Below are positions 13,101 to 24,600 of a stretch of 64,000 nucleotides of DNA, in pieces (the first letter of the stretch is position 1; each line of letters starts with the position of its first letter). This stretch comes from Petrosia ficiformis (Eukaryota; Porifera; Demospongiae; Haplosclerida; Petrosiidae), in assembly GCA_947044365.1 (NCBI GenBank), contig OX345640.1, positions 4,018,001-4,082,000 on the forward strand. Reading direction: 5' to 3'. The position numbers and the translations under genes are program-made. The notes under the pieces are model-generated. The model was not told the DNA's origin and made no database searches. It saw only the letters and a program-made list of their open reading frames with translations.

Positions 13101-16100
13101 AGAACATGTACATATACATAGGGATAGAACAAGGGGGGCATTATCACTAGTGAGTACATGTACATATACATAGGGATAGAACAAGGGGGCATTATCGCTA
13201 GTGAGGACATGTACATATACATAGGGATAGAACAAGGGGGGCATTATCGCTAGTGAGGACATGTACATATACATAGGGATAGAACAAGGGGGGCATTATC
13301 ACTAGTGAGTACATGTACATGTACATAGGGATAGAACAAGGGGGCATTATCGCTAGTGAGTACATGTACATGTACATAGGGATAGAACAAGGGGGTATTA
13401 TCACTAGTGAGTACATGTACATATACATAGGGATAGAACAAGGGGGTATTATCACTAGTGAGTACGTGTACATGTACATAGGGATAGAACAAGGGGGGCA
13501 TTATCGCTAGTGAGGACATGTACATATACATAGGGATAGAACAAGGGGTGTATTATCACTAGTGAGTACATGTACATATACATAGGGATAGAACAAGGGG
13601 GCATTATCACTAGTGAGTACATGTACATGTACATAGGGACAGAACAAGGGGTGTATTATCACTAGTGAGTACATGTACATATACATAGGGATAGAACAAG
13701 GGGGCATTATCACTAGTGAGTACATCTACATATACATAGGGATAGAACAAGGGGGCATTATCACTAGTGAGTACATGTTCATATATATAGGGATAGAACA
13801 AGGGGGCATTATCACTAGGGAGTACATGTACATATACATAGGGATAGAACAAGGGGGCATTATCACTAGTGAGTACATGTACATATGCATAGGGATAGAG
13901 CAAGGCTATGGGGCTGTGGGTTATATTACCCAACATTTCAGGAGAGTGCAAAACATAATTATTATACAAAATATAATAATTGTAATTTTATAATCAATTT
14001 TTTCCCTCTAGTCTTGACATGTCTGTAGTTGATGAACATATACCCATAAATAGAGAAGCGGCTCAACAATCTATCGTACTCATCAAGAACAAGAACAATT
14101 TCTTACCTCTTGATGTTACTAAATATAACAGTGTTGCTATCATAGGACCATGTGCTGATGATCCAGTGTGTTCCAGAGGTATAAAATGACATTTTTATGT
14201 TGGACCTGCTAGGTTATGCATCATTTAATAGCTCTAGCTGATGCTGCTCAGTGAGCAGATTGGGCCTGGGGTAAACTTCAATTTGGGCCCCCTAACTCAC
14301 TACACATTATTGGTTTAAAATAGTGTGATGTTTTTTTTTGTCTTTTTTTAAAGAACATATAATACTAAGAAGCTCTGGGTTCCCTAACATGTTAGGTCTG
14401 GGCCCTGAGAAAATACCCCCTCTTCTTCCTTTTGTCAATGGGCCTGGCTGTAATATGTTTCTGTTGTGTATATTAATATATGTGCTATGACTAAAAGAAA
14501 CTGTGATAATATAATTATACCATGCTATGTCTGAAATGACCAATGAGATTGCTTTATATCAGGTCATTAATTCAGTTGTATACCTCTCCAAGCAGGAGGT
14601 ATATAAATATTTTTATTATTAATTTGACCAATCAGATGCTACAAATGCATAAATATGATTATTTAATGTAGCAAGTGAATTTAGTAATCTTGTTAGTCAA
14701 CAATGTCAGTTATATACCTTAGTATTGGCTGCTAAGTGTTTATGCACTTGAGGACTGTAGCTCTCATTATATAGCAACTTCAAATTCGATGTATAACCTA
14801 TACTTAATCATTATTCTCAGGTGATTATGATCCTCAACCAAAATACATTATCACTGTTAAAAATGCTGTCACTAATTCCACGAAATGGAAGGTATGTAGT
14901 TTTTGATACTAATAATTGTAAATAATCATTCCAGCACATCACCATGGAGTACAAAAACATACTAATAGCTTTGAAATAGAGTGCTTTACTATACTGTATG
15001 TGGGAGCTATGAACTATAACCAAAAGCACAAGGTTAAAGGTTATTCACATTCACCATGACCTCAGAAAAATGTTCATAAAATTTAGTTTGGAATCTTTTC
15101 ATCTGCACCATTTTCACTACCTGCACTGCACTTCCTTGTGTATTTCAAATTTCAAATTTCAATCCATTACTTCATTACTACAGTATAATCATGTATTAAC
15201 CTTATGACATTAAACAATACACTATATTACATATAAAGTCATCACAACCTAATTTTGAGGTCATCATGAATGTGAACAGACATTAATTAATATGATACCT
15301 CTAAACAGTCGTCACACTTGTTGTATTACGAGCCGTACTTCTAAATACTTATAGAATATAGACCTGTAATTATTACTACTAGAGAATGCATCCAATCATT
15401 GGCTGAGCCTCATAAGGCGTGGTTAGAATAGCCAAATTTTTGACACTGTGTAAAAGCAAGAGTTAGTGCGTTTGAGATGATGGAAGAACAGCAAAATGCA
15501 ACAGTTCATGAATTGGCTTTAGTCTCTGCAGCTCGTTTAGCTCTGTCCCTCTTTCTTCTTTTCTTCAATCTCTCTTCATCCATAGCTAACATGCAATTTT
15601 TAATTAGAAATTTTTGAAAATTTGAACATTAAGATATTTATGGAATACATACCATACAAACATTATATATACAATGCCAGCTACCTGATAAGTGTGGGGT
15701 TCGCTCAGGCTTGCCCCAATTATCATAATTGCATACACTGTACAGGTCAACTATATGCAAGGATGTTCTGATGTCAAATGTACTGACAATTCAAAATTCT
15801 CAGATGCTGTAAATATTGCCAAATCATCAGATTTGATAATATACGTAGGTGGAACCAGTAGAATAATAGAAGGAGAGGGTAATGATCGTAGCAGTATTAT
15901 CCTACCAGGTCACCAACCTGATCTGATATCAATGTAAGTGGATCATCTTTTATATTTTAATTTTCTATCGTAGGCTCCAGTTTGCCCTTTGCAGTTTTCA
16001 AACCAGGGTTAATTTTACTACCGAAATCAATCACTGGGTGTTTCATTTATAAATATTTCCTGAGGGACCCTACATCCCTCTACTGCTTGAATGAAATTTT

Positions 16101-19100
16101 TTTCCCCCCGACAAAGCAACATAATTGTAATTGTGTAGATACAAGTATTGTAATGGTTGCTTTGTAGTGAGCATTGTAAATGAAAGAATTGTATGCTTAG
16201 ATATTCTGTACATGTACCATCCAAACATATTCATTACTTTGTATAGGAGGCCAATTAATTTGTTGTGCCAGAGCTATGCCTTCCAAATCAGGGTACCAAC
16301 TCATTTAAGCACTGTAAGCTTAGAAAGATGTGTTAAGTATATTGGTAGGCAAAACTTTGACAATGACTCTTCTTCCTAGATACCAAATTTTATATTTCTA
16401 ATTATTACGAATCATGTTATTAATACACTGAATTTTATAGGCTCCAGTCTGTTGGTAAACCAATGATTGTTGTGTTGTATCATGGAGCACCAGTAGTCAG
16501 TCCTGTATATGATACAGTGGATGTAATACTCAGTGCTGGATATGGAGGACAAGGTATATCTAAATAATGATGGGTGACTGTAATAATTATAGAACATTAA
16601 ATCTGTGAATGTCGTTTTATTTTCTAGATATTTCAGTGCTACCAGTTGGCTTTGCACCAAATGGCATATTTACATACATATTTTTATTCCAACTACAGAG
16701 ATGGGGAATGCATTATTGGATGTAATTACAGGAGCTTATAATCCATCTGGAAGACTTGTGGTAACATGGTATACTAATGATGATCAATTACCTCCAATGA
16801 TTAGTTATAGTATGGTCAATCGTACTTATCGTTACATGGAGGGTAAACCAATGTTTTACTTTGGATATGGAATGTCGTATACTACTTTTAACTATAGCAA
16901 CTTTATGGTAAGTTATGGGAAGTAGAATATGAATTTACTTCATAAATAATAATAGTTATATAACCTTCAGAGTGTTTTGATGTGGCATGTGGGTGGAGCT
17001 AATAAAAGTTGAGACTTCTTTTTTGGCACCACATGAGTGCCCACTTTAAAAATATGCATGTGCCAGTAAAGTATTTTATTTCAGTGAGTGATTTAATGTG
17101 CTGTTAAGGTTGTGATTTCAAGCAATCTGATTGGCTATAATTTGGTGTGATGCAATTAAAATACAGAAAACATGGCCATGTGGTAATTGCTCACCTAGAA
17201 ATTGTTGTTAATTAATAAAATTAATAACTTACTATTGAATTCATGTATCTAATGTATTTTTATTAGATCAATCAAGCTCGTTTCCCACCATGTCAAGTTA
17301 TTGAAGCAAGTTTTGAAGTACAAAATATTGGGAAAGTAAAAGGAGATGAAGTAGCTCAGGTCTACATGTCTTTTGAGGTATCAATTATTATAATTAACAA
17401 AAATAATTAGAAAATATTTTATCATAATAGCTTAGCATACTACAAGTGCTTGTAAACCTCATTTTTGCTGACTTTCTTTCCTTCTTTTAACAAACCTTTT
17501 CAGCTCATAGGAATATTAAAGTCTCATCAAAATTAGAATAAAAGAACATGTAGGGATATCAAAACCAAAAAGGCACATGAACAAGATTAGGATGGTACAT
17601 TACCAACAAAATCCACTTCCACAGCAAGATACATAGTGCATAGCTATAGTTATACTATGTTACCATGGCAACAGCCATTTAGCTGTATAAACAGTTATTA
17701 TACACCTCTTCAAAAATGCAATTGTTAAATACATGTATATAACTATATTTAGTTGGTGTATATGCTGGAAATACCACCAGCTGTTGTTTATGTAGATATG
17801 CCCTTCGTCCATCTGTTATATCCACATACACCTCCACAGCAGGGGCATATACACCTCTAAATCATGGTTTATATATTGTATTGAAGTAGTTAGTTATTTT
17901 GTTGTTAATTACCAGTGTTTGTGTGCTTTTTCGATTTGGATATACCTACATGTTTCCTATAATGAGTTTACATAATGGGAAATTAATGATATTCACAGGC
18001 AAGCTATACATATACCAAAATGATTGCAATTTTGATGACTAGTATTTTTTAAAAAAGGTTATTTTAAGGCACTGTGTATATACACCAAACAGTTATATCT
18101 GAAATATGGTATTATAAGATTCATATCCAAAGATGAGAACCGAAAAAAATAAGAGTAATGATATAAACCTCAAAGCATGTTGATAATATGGAAATATAAA
18201 TCTGTACAGAACTACTACTCATATTAGTGTGTGTGTGTGTTAATCCCCATGTAGGGATAGAATCACCCTTCTGAGCATAAAACAAGTACAGTTTGATAAA
18301 TATTAAGTTTTTCTGTATTTCACATAGGTAAAGGTGTGATAAAACTCATACAGCACTCTATTGAGCATAAATCACCTATACATCACTATAAATCATACTC
18401 ATACAGCATTCTATTGAGCATGAATCACCTATACATCACTATAAATCATACTCATACAGCATTCTATTGAGTTTGAATCACCTATACATCACTATAAATC
18501 ATACTCATACAGCACTCTATTGAGCATGAATCACCTATACATCACTATAAATCATACTCCAACAGCACTCTATTGAGTTTGAATCACCTATACATCACTA
18601 TAAATCATACTCATACAGCACTCTATTGAGTTTGAATCACCTATACATCACTATAAATCATATTCATACAGCACTCTATTGAGCATGAATAGTCTATACA
18701 TCTCATTCATACAGCATTCTATTGAGCATGAATCACCTATATATCACTATAAATCATACTCATACAGCACTCTATTGAGCATGAATCGCCTATACATCAC
18801 ATATTCATACAGCTATTGAGCATGAATCACCTATACATCACTATAAATCATACTCATACAGCACTCTATTGAGTATGAATCACCTATACATCACATATTC
18901 ATACAGCTATTGAGCATGAATCACCTATACATCACTATAAATCATACTCATACAGCACTCTATTGAGTATGAATCACCTATACATCACATATTCATACAG
19001 CTATTGAGCATGAATCACCTATACATCACTATAAATCATACTCATTCAGCACTCTATTGGGCATGAATCACCTATACATCACATATTCATACAGCATTCT

Positions 19101-20418
19101 ATTGAGCATGAATCACCTATACATCACTATAAATCATACTCGTACAGCACTCTATTGAGTTTGAATCACCTATACATCACTATAAATCATACTCATACAG
19201 CACTCTATTGAGTTTGAATCACCTATAAATCACATATTCATACAGCACTCTATTGAGTTTGAATCACCTATAAATCACATATTCATACAGCACTCTATTG
19301 AGTTTGAATCACCTATATATCACTATACATCATACTCATACAGCATTCTATTGAGCATGAATCACCTATATATCACTATAAATCAACCCACTTACTTTCA
19401 TGCACCACTAAAATTACAGCACTCAAGTCAAGGTGTTGTTTCAACAAACTGGTTGTCATGTCTTGATCACACCTCTTGTGCTGTAATTTCCGCAACGTAC
19501 CCAAGATGTATTTTAACTATTACAAATTGTATCTTTTATAGAATTCTAGTGTACCAGCTCCCAGAATCAAATTAGTTGGGTTTGAACATGTGTCTGATTT
19601 ACAACCAGGATCTATATCTCTTGTTCACTTCACTATTTTACCTGATCAAATGACAGTAAGAATGAAATTGTGGTATATTTAGTATACGTATGTGGTTTCC
19701 TGTGTTACTATTTATAGGCTAGTATGTGTACTTAAATTGTTCTGTATAGTGTATAGTTTTTAGTGTGTGTGGTTTCTAATATATTTATAAAAACCTAAAG
19801 AGTGATTCAGAGGGTTCGAGGAATACGACAGAAATGTTAAATTCTATTACAACTTATGTGTTTATTATGGCTGGGTTCACATAATGACACAAAGCCTTGC
19901 GTTGCATCCATTGCATTGTGATAAAATTCTGAAAACTGATTGGTGAAACACAACACAGCTGATGCAAAGATAGAATCAGATCTTATCCTTGTGTTGTGTT
20001 GTGTCTGAGAGCATTGAAGGAAGCGTATCGTTTTTTCAATATTACATAATGACGCATTACAAGGCGTAGTGTCATTATGTGAACCAGCCTTAACAGTATC
20101 TGCAAAGCATCATCTTGTCAATTTATTGTTAAAAGTTTTCGTGTTTTAAAACATTCTTTATTACATTTAATATATAATTTTTGTGGCCTTTAGCAAAATA
20201 ATGAATGAAAAGCAGTATTTAATTTGCTTATACTAGGCTACATTTGATATTCCTTTACATAGGTAGTGCGTGATGGTGATTTCATAGAAGTGATTGAACC
20301 AGGTCAGTACCACCTGTATATTGGAGGACATCAACCTAATGATACTAATGCTTCTGGAAATATTATACATACTGTGTTCACTATTACTGGAAACACTGTA
20401 CCACTGTCTAGCTGTTGA
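7128..20418 (+). CDS. Secreted ricin-lectin/GH3 beta-xylosidase-like glycosidase
   Basis: Eighteen exons: 7128-7246, 7336-7434, 7522-7640, 8389-8627, 9122-9264, 9675-9820, 10477-10595, 11354-11615, 12421-12516, 12956-13097, 14012-14178, 14821-14891, 15746-15933, 16441-16553, 16699-16907, 17267-17377, 19542-19655, 20263-20418. They total 2613 nt, exactly 870 aa plus stop. A signal peptide (MFYLLLLLFLFVEA) decides the start over an in-frame Met at 7056. Residues ~15-160 are a ricin-type beta-trefoil (VQLWSC, GQKW, QEW, KCLDIS). From ~165 the GH3 family begins (YCDHTLD, WAPVVNVCRDPRWGR, EGYGEDPYL, CKHFDVH); the nucleophile is Asp414 in VVSDC. The C-terminal GH3 domain has VLIKN, EGEGNDR, the HGAP segment and FGYGMSYT; residues ~755-865 look like the fibronectin-III-like end domain. 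Relatives are beta-xylosidases and alpha-arabinofuranosidases of plants, fungi and bacteria. A role in digesting algal or plant glycans outside the cell is inferred. Introns carry many inserted repeats. Confidence 0.93.
8092..8326. mobile_element. MITE, TCACATTCAYSATGACCTC family
   Basis: About 240 bp with ends close to CATTCATGATGACCTCC and GAGGTCAAGGTGAATTT. Non-coding and in GH3 intron 3. Related full-length copies lie at 15041, 21978 and 32155, with fragments near 12020-12410 and 58697. Confidence 0.7.
8928..9092. repeat. GGGTTTCAT-type inverted-repeat element
   Basis: G-rich block ending CTAAATGAAACCTTTT. It shares the phrase GTGTGCATATTGGCAAACAA with 10310-10340, part of a second copy (10234-10374) whose ends are AGGGTTTCATTTAG and ATGAAACCCT. 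Both are in GH3 introns; a diverged element with the same ends is at 23157-23447. Confidence 0.55.
9416..9589. mobile_element. Small TIR element, TGTTCTGCCCA family
   Basis: Ends TGTTCTGCCCA and TGGGCAGAACA enclose short direct repeats of GAATTAACCACCTCTCA. A second, partly overlapping version is at 10929-11050. GH3 intron 5. Confidence 0.6.
10234..10374. repeat. GGGTTTCAT-type inverted-repeat element, second copy
   Basis: Left end AGGGTTTCATTTAGA, right end TAAAATGAAACCCT. Shares its interior with 8928-9092. GH3 intron 6. Confidence 0.6.
10648..10881. mobile_element. MITE, AGCCTGGTTYA family
   Basis: Terminal inverted repeats of about 30 bp: AGCCTGGTTTAGAATATGAT on the left and its diverged complement ending GAACCAGGCTTA on the right, with no ORF inside. 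The same family, inverted, is at 19867-20096. GH3 intron 7. Confidence 0.7.
11688..11959 (+). mobile_element. hAT-like MITE (AGTGTTG family), full copy
   Basis: Ends AGTGTTGTTTTAG and CTAAAACAACACT are inverse complements. TCTGAAAA flanks both sides, an apparent 8-bp target duplication as hAT transposons make. Interior is repeats of TTAGTTAACTAAAA. GH3 intron 8. Confidence 0.75.
12020..12410. repeat. Rearranged fragments of the TCACATTCA MITE
   Basis: 12020-12135 matches the right half of that family (ending TTTTGAGGTCAT). 12304-12410 matches its left half (CTCATTCACATTCACCATG). The halves are in the wrong order, suggesting nested or tandem insertion followed by deletion. GH3 intron 8. Confidence 0.5.
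13088..13905. repeat. Minisatellite (~51-52 bp, ~16 copies) spanning an exon/intron boundary
   Basis: The unit begins ATTATCACTAGTGAGTACAT, continues through a TACATATACATAGGGATAGA stretch and ends with ACAAGGGGGC. Its first copy starts inside GH3 exon 10, so the last ten coding bases and the GTGAG donor are part of the unit. Later copies carry GTGAGT or GTGAGG at the same place. The array ends near 13905, about 100 bp before the next acceptor. Confidence 0.95.
15041..15283. mobile_element. MITE, TCACATTCAYSATGACCTC family
   Basis: Ends TTCACATTCACCATGACCTC and GAGGTCATCATGAATGTGAA are inverse complements; ~243 bp. GH3 intron 12. Confidence 0.8.
15506..15583 (-). pseudogene. Possible transposon N-terminal coding remnant
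   Basis: A 25-codon frame reads MDEERLKKRRKRDRAKRAAE and soon stops. Such Arg/Lys/Ala-rich repeats occur at the start of some DNA-transposon and Helitron proteins. It lies in GH3 intron 12 on the opposite strand. Too short to assign; a similar basic stretch lies near 24760-24930. Confidence 0.3.
18337..19385. repeat. Minisatellite, ~53-bp unit
   Basis: About 20 copies of a unit with ATCACTATAAATCATACTCA and CTATTGAGCATGAATCACCT, some shortened to ~40 bp by loss of the AATCATACT part. Fills half of GH3 intron 16 and ends about 150 bp before exon 17. Confidence 0.95.
19867..20096. mobile_element. MITE, AGCCTGGTTYA family, second copy
   Basis: Left GGCTGGGTTCACATAATGAC, right GTCATTATGTGAACCAGCCT. 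Interior shares CAGTTTTCAGAATTTTATCA (in inverse) with 10648-10881. GH3 intron 17. Confidence 0.75.
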
Positions 20419-21688
20419 TTGCTATATATATTTGATTATGCTGAAACTACACTAATGTATGTACTGGCTATTATTGTATATTTGAATTGGATTCGATTGA
20501 ATGTTAATGTGTGTACTGTCTATTGCTAAATTTATTATAATATACGTTTATTCTATTTTGCTTTCACTTATTGCTATCCTCATTGTTAGAGATTGCATCA
20601 TAATGGGTAATTGGAATCAGGAATAGAAGATACTGGTATTATAAGCCAACGACAGTAGAAGCTCTATCTATGTAGGTTGACTATTTTATTCATCCATTAA
20701 CAATGGCTCATGTTCTGTGTAGGAAGTGTGCACATATGCTTTACAAGCACCCATAGGCAACATGATATGATCAACACACTTATAACTCTGTCAGAGAAAG
20801 CATATATACATGTACCACAGTGAAAAGTGTTTAATAATTCTTTAAGATAAAAGTCTTTCTAGTCTCTTGTCAATCCAGTACCAAGTTTCTGATTACAAAT
20901 GAAAGGAACATAGAACAATGAGAATAATATTGAAAACAAAACAGCCTGGTCTCATATGTATGTTTTGAAAATGAGCAGATATTGTTTTAAGTGAGGTATA
21001 TAGAAATTCTCCAGTAGAGCTAGGAACTATGTATAAAGACTGATTAAAAATAGTATTTAGCATATGGAGCTATTTTAGAGAACTTGAGAGGATAAAATGT
21101 ACCTCAATACTATGGTTTTTATCGTCTCTAGCTATAAACAAAACATTACTTTTTCAATTGCGCTATATCTATGGTGGATTATATTATGTTCATTATTACT
21201 ATATATATGGAATCACAAGGTACTCAACTTGAGAACCACAGGGAATTTACTTACATAGCTTCCTTGGATTTGCTTCAAACTTTCCCATATTTTTAATGTT
21301 AGAGTATACTTACGTAGTGTCCTCTAAAATTTAATTATTATAATTGTCAATTTTTTATTGCTTGTAAATTAATAAATAATAATTATTATTTAAAATACAG
21401 AATGTGATAGACACACTACAGTGTGAAAAGGAAAGTGTAACATGAACATGGAGGTTAGATTACACGCATAAGCCAGAAACTATTAAAGTATAGCCAAAAA
21501 AACAAAACAGAAAAAATATTTCCAAAGAAAAACATTACACCCAATAAAATAGCAAACTTTCACAAAGTGATTGTGTATGTGAATATACACAATTCATTTA
21601 TAACAAGCAAAAAAACACTTTTAATGAGACCTGTATTGATTTATTGTCGATACTTACAAAGCACGATAACATTTTCAAAGAATGTTAG
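20419..21688. other. Convergent intergenic region between the GH3 and GPR157-like genes
   Basis: Holds the 3' ends of two converging genes. No coding frame with supporting splice sites seen. AT-rich and unique as far as I can tell. Confidence 0.6.
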
Positions 21689-24600
21689 TTAGTCTTCATC
21701 TGATGTTGTAGATGAATTTACGGAAGGTGAGGTAGAGTTATAATAATGTGCACTATAAGAAACATCAACTTTTTCAAGAAGTTTCTTTTGTTCAGATGTT
21801 TCTTTCAAATTAGGTATTACTTGTTTCTGTCTGTTGCATGGACATATTTTTCGCCTCACACGTGGAGTAAGAAGACAAAATATGAATCCATTGACCAATC
21901 CCTGACCAGAGTCTCCAATTGCCTAAAATCAAAATATGTATTATTTAGTACTGTCCTGCATAGTATATGCTATAGTCTGCTCACATTCACAATGTCCTCA
22001 AAATTATAATGTGATGACTTTATATGTAATATAGTGTATAGTTTAATGTCATAAGGTTAATACATGGTTAGATTGTAACTCATAATGAAGCAATGGATTG
22101 ATATTTGACATACACAAAAAAGAACAGGAAGGACTATAATATGAAATTGGTGCAGGTGAAAAGATTGTTAGTCATTCCAAACTAAAGAAATGAACATTTT
22201 TCTGAGGTCATGGTGAATGTGAATGACCTTTATTTGGGAGAAGACAGAGGGGTGTGGAAATAATGCTGGACATTTTGAGCCATTCACCACTTCTGTCCCG
22301 CCCCCCATATACATGTACATAATTTAATTTCTCTGGGAATATCAACTAGTCAGCCACCTATTGTCAGTATATATAACTCCACAGGATAGTTCTTTAATGA
22401 GTGAAGTACACCCCCTAGGATCTGTATTCCACATTGTGTTCTACAGTGTTAAATCTTCAGCTCTTCTCTAGTTCTCAAAAGGTTGTTTTTATTATGGTCC
22501 ATATGGCCATCCCTATGATTGCCTTCCATTTGTTAGTGTCATTTATACAAGTATGTGTTGTATATGTAGTTAAGGAAGTTGCATCATTCAGGTGTTTAAT
22601 GGGGATGGTGTGTAAAAGAACGCGCACTTGAGCTACGGATCAGCTGAAGAAGCTGTGTGCTTGTAGCGTGAATAGAAACTGGAAATATAATAGCTGTTCT
22701 ATCTGAAATATATCTCTAAAGTTCTACAAGATAGTTTTAAAAGTAAGAAGAGTAGGTAATCAAAATAATAACCATAGTAGGCTATTGTGTTTCATGCACA
22801 AGAAAGTCAGCCATGATTAATGAATGTTGGACACCACAAAACAATTATAGGGATAGTTATTCTCCACATATCTTGTTAAATAAAAGAACTATCTTGTGTG
22901 TTATACTAAAATAAGGTGGCTGATTAGTCACTATTTCCCCAACCAGAGAAACTAATTAAGAACAATTATAGCATGATTGTTCAGAATTACTTTATCCTCA
23001 TATACTTGGTATACAGTTCAGTTTGAATATTCATGACACATGTCCAGCATAATTGGCCGTTTCCACACCACTGGAGAAACGATAGCTTACAACACACATG
23101 AATATACACATGTAGTTATATATTAATTCTTAATAGTAGCGTATATAATTATATATAGGGTTTCATACAGAGGGGCCCCTGGGATTTTCCCCCTCCAGAG
23201 TTCCCAAAGTTTAATACTATAAGGTAGCTGTTAGTTTTGAATATATACAGCTTGGGAATGTTTTGTTTTTAATATCATGAGCTACAGCCCCCAGAAACCA
23301 CCTGAAGCAACCTCAGAGTCTAGATTTAAAACTTTTCATGGGGAGGAATAACCTACACACTCCCTATGATAATTTGTCTTTGCAAATCTTGTCAATTATT
23401 CACCCCCCCCCCCCCCCCCCAAGATAAACATTCCTTTATGAAACCCTGTCATAGTTTGTTTTAATTTCCGTGTGATGTGAATGAAACTCACCATACAGTA
23501 ATAAACAAGCATTTTCCATGGATGTGTCATCTGATGCCACAAATTAGTATAAACATATAATATGGAGAAAACCACACTGCCAATTCGAAAAAGGAGAAAG
23601 AACAACGGTATTAAAAGAAATTTTTGGTCCGATGAGTAGAGAGTAAGTTGTGGTTTATGACCGCCATATAATTGTTTCATCTCCTTCCTCTGTGAACAAG
23701 TAATGAAACACAATCTGACTATCTATACCAGACAGAGGGTCACATACATCTGTATTATTCATAAAACACAGCCACAAAGGGCTTAGAGAATATTAAAGCA
23801 GCCCGTCACTCTGGCTGGCTTAGAAAAATAACACTAACAGCCACAATGGCTTAGATTTGTATTTAGGTGTATTAAATACATTTCAGAGTTTTTGAATTTG
23901 TATTTGAAAGTTGAAATTCTATTTGTATTTCATATAATTATATTTTCTGAGTATTTCAAAAACAGCAAATACTCTCATACTTTACGTTTGGACTATAACA
24001 AAAACTCCAGTACTTTCTTTTTAAAGTAACTATTTGTATTTATATTTGAAATACATCATTATCTCAAATATTTGTATTTGTATTTGTATTTGATCCAGTT
24101 CATTTATATACTAAAGTGTATTGGTATATAAACATGGGCGTGGTAAGAAAATAATCAACCACTATACTATGGTGTCACTGTATAGTTAATTTAAGAAAGA
24201 CTCTGTTCTTCCAAGCGATTCATAAATATTTGTGAAAGCTCCAAAGTTTACAGTTCATTCAATACGATATCAAGCATTGGGATTGAATATCAATAGTATC
24301 GAATACTAATTGAGTACTGAAATGCACACGCGACTAGCTAACACACCATGTAGTATAATATTATTTTTATTAAGCAAATGTTTGGTAAGTATAATTACTG
24401 TAAGCTCACAAAAGGGGTGTGGTAGTATTAGTATCAATAGCAGAATTAAAGTACTGAATATTTTAGTATTTGCATATATCACCAATCACAGGCCATCACT
24501 ATAATGCTTGCTATGGCTGGGAGGCAAGACTAGTTTAGTTCTAATTACATAATAGTGTTCCTTGGGTTATTTCTTCATATAATTGCCGAGCACCTTAGTG

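Noticed and set aside
13198..13993. Repeat ORFs over the GH3 intron minisatellite
   Set aside because: Seen on both strands and due to a 51-bp period; the region is an intron.
15967..16000. Alternative copy of GH3 exon 14 start (GTAGGCTCCAGTTTG versus ATAGGCTCCAGTCTG)
   Set aside because: Similarity is only about 13 bases beyond the acceptor and the frame does not continue; probably chance, or at most a decoy acceptor.
22434..22631. Hydrophobic 65-codon ORF inside the fold-back element
   Set aside because: Lies within a non-autonomous inverted-repeat element and has no family features.
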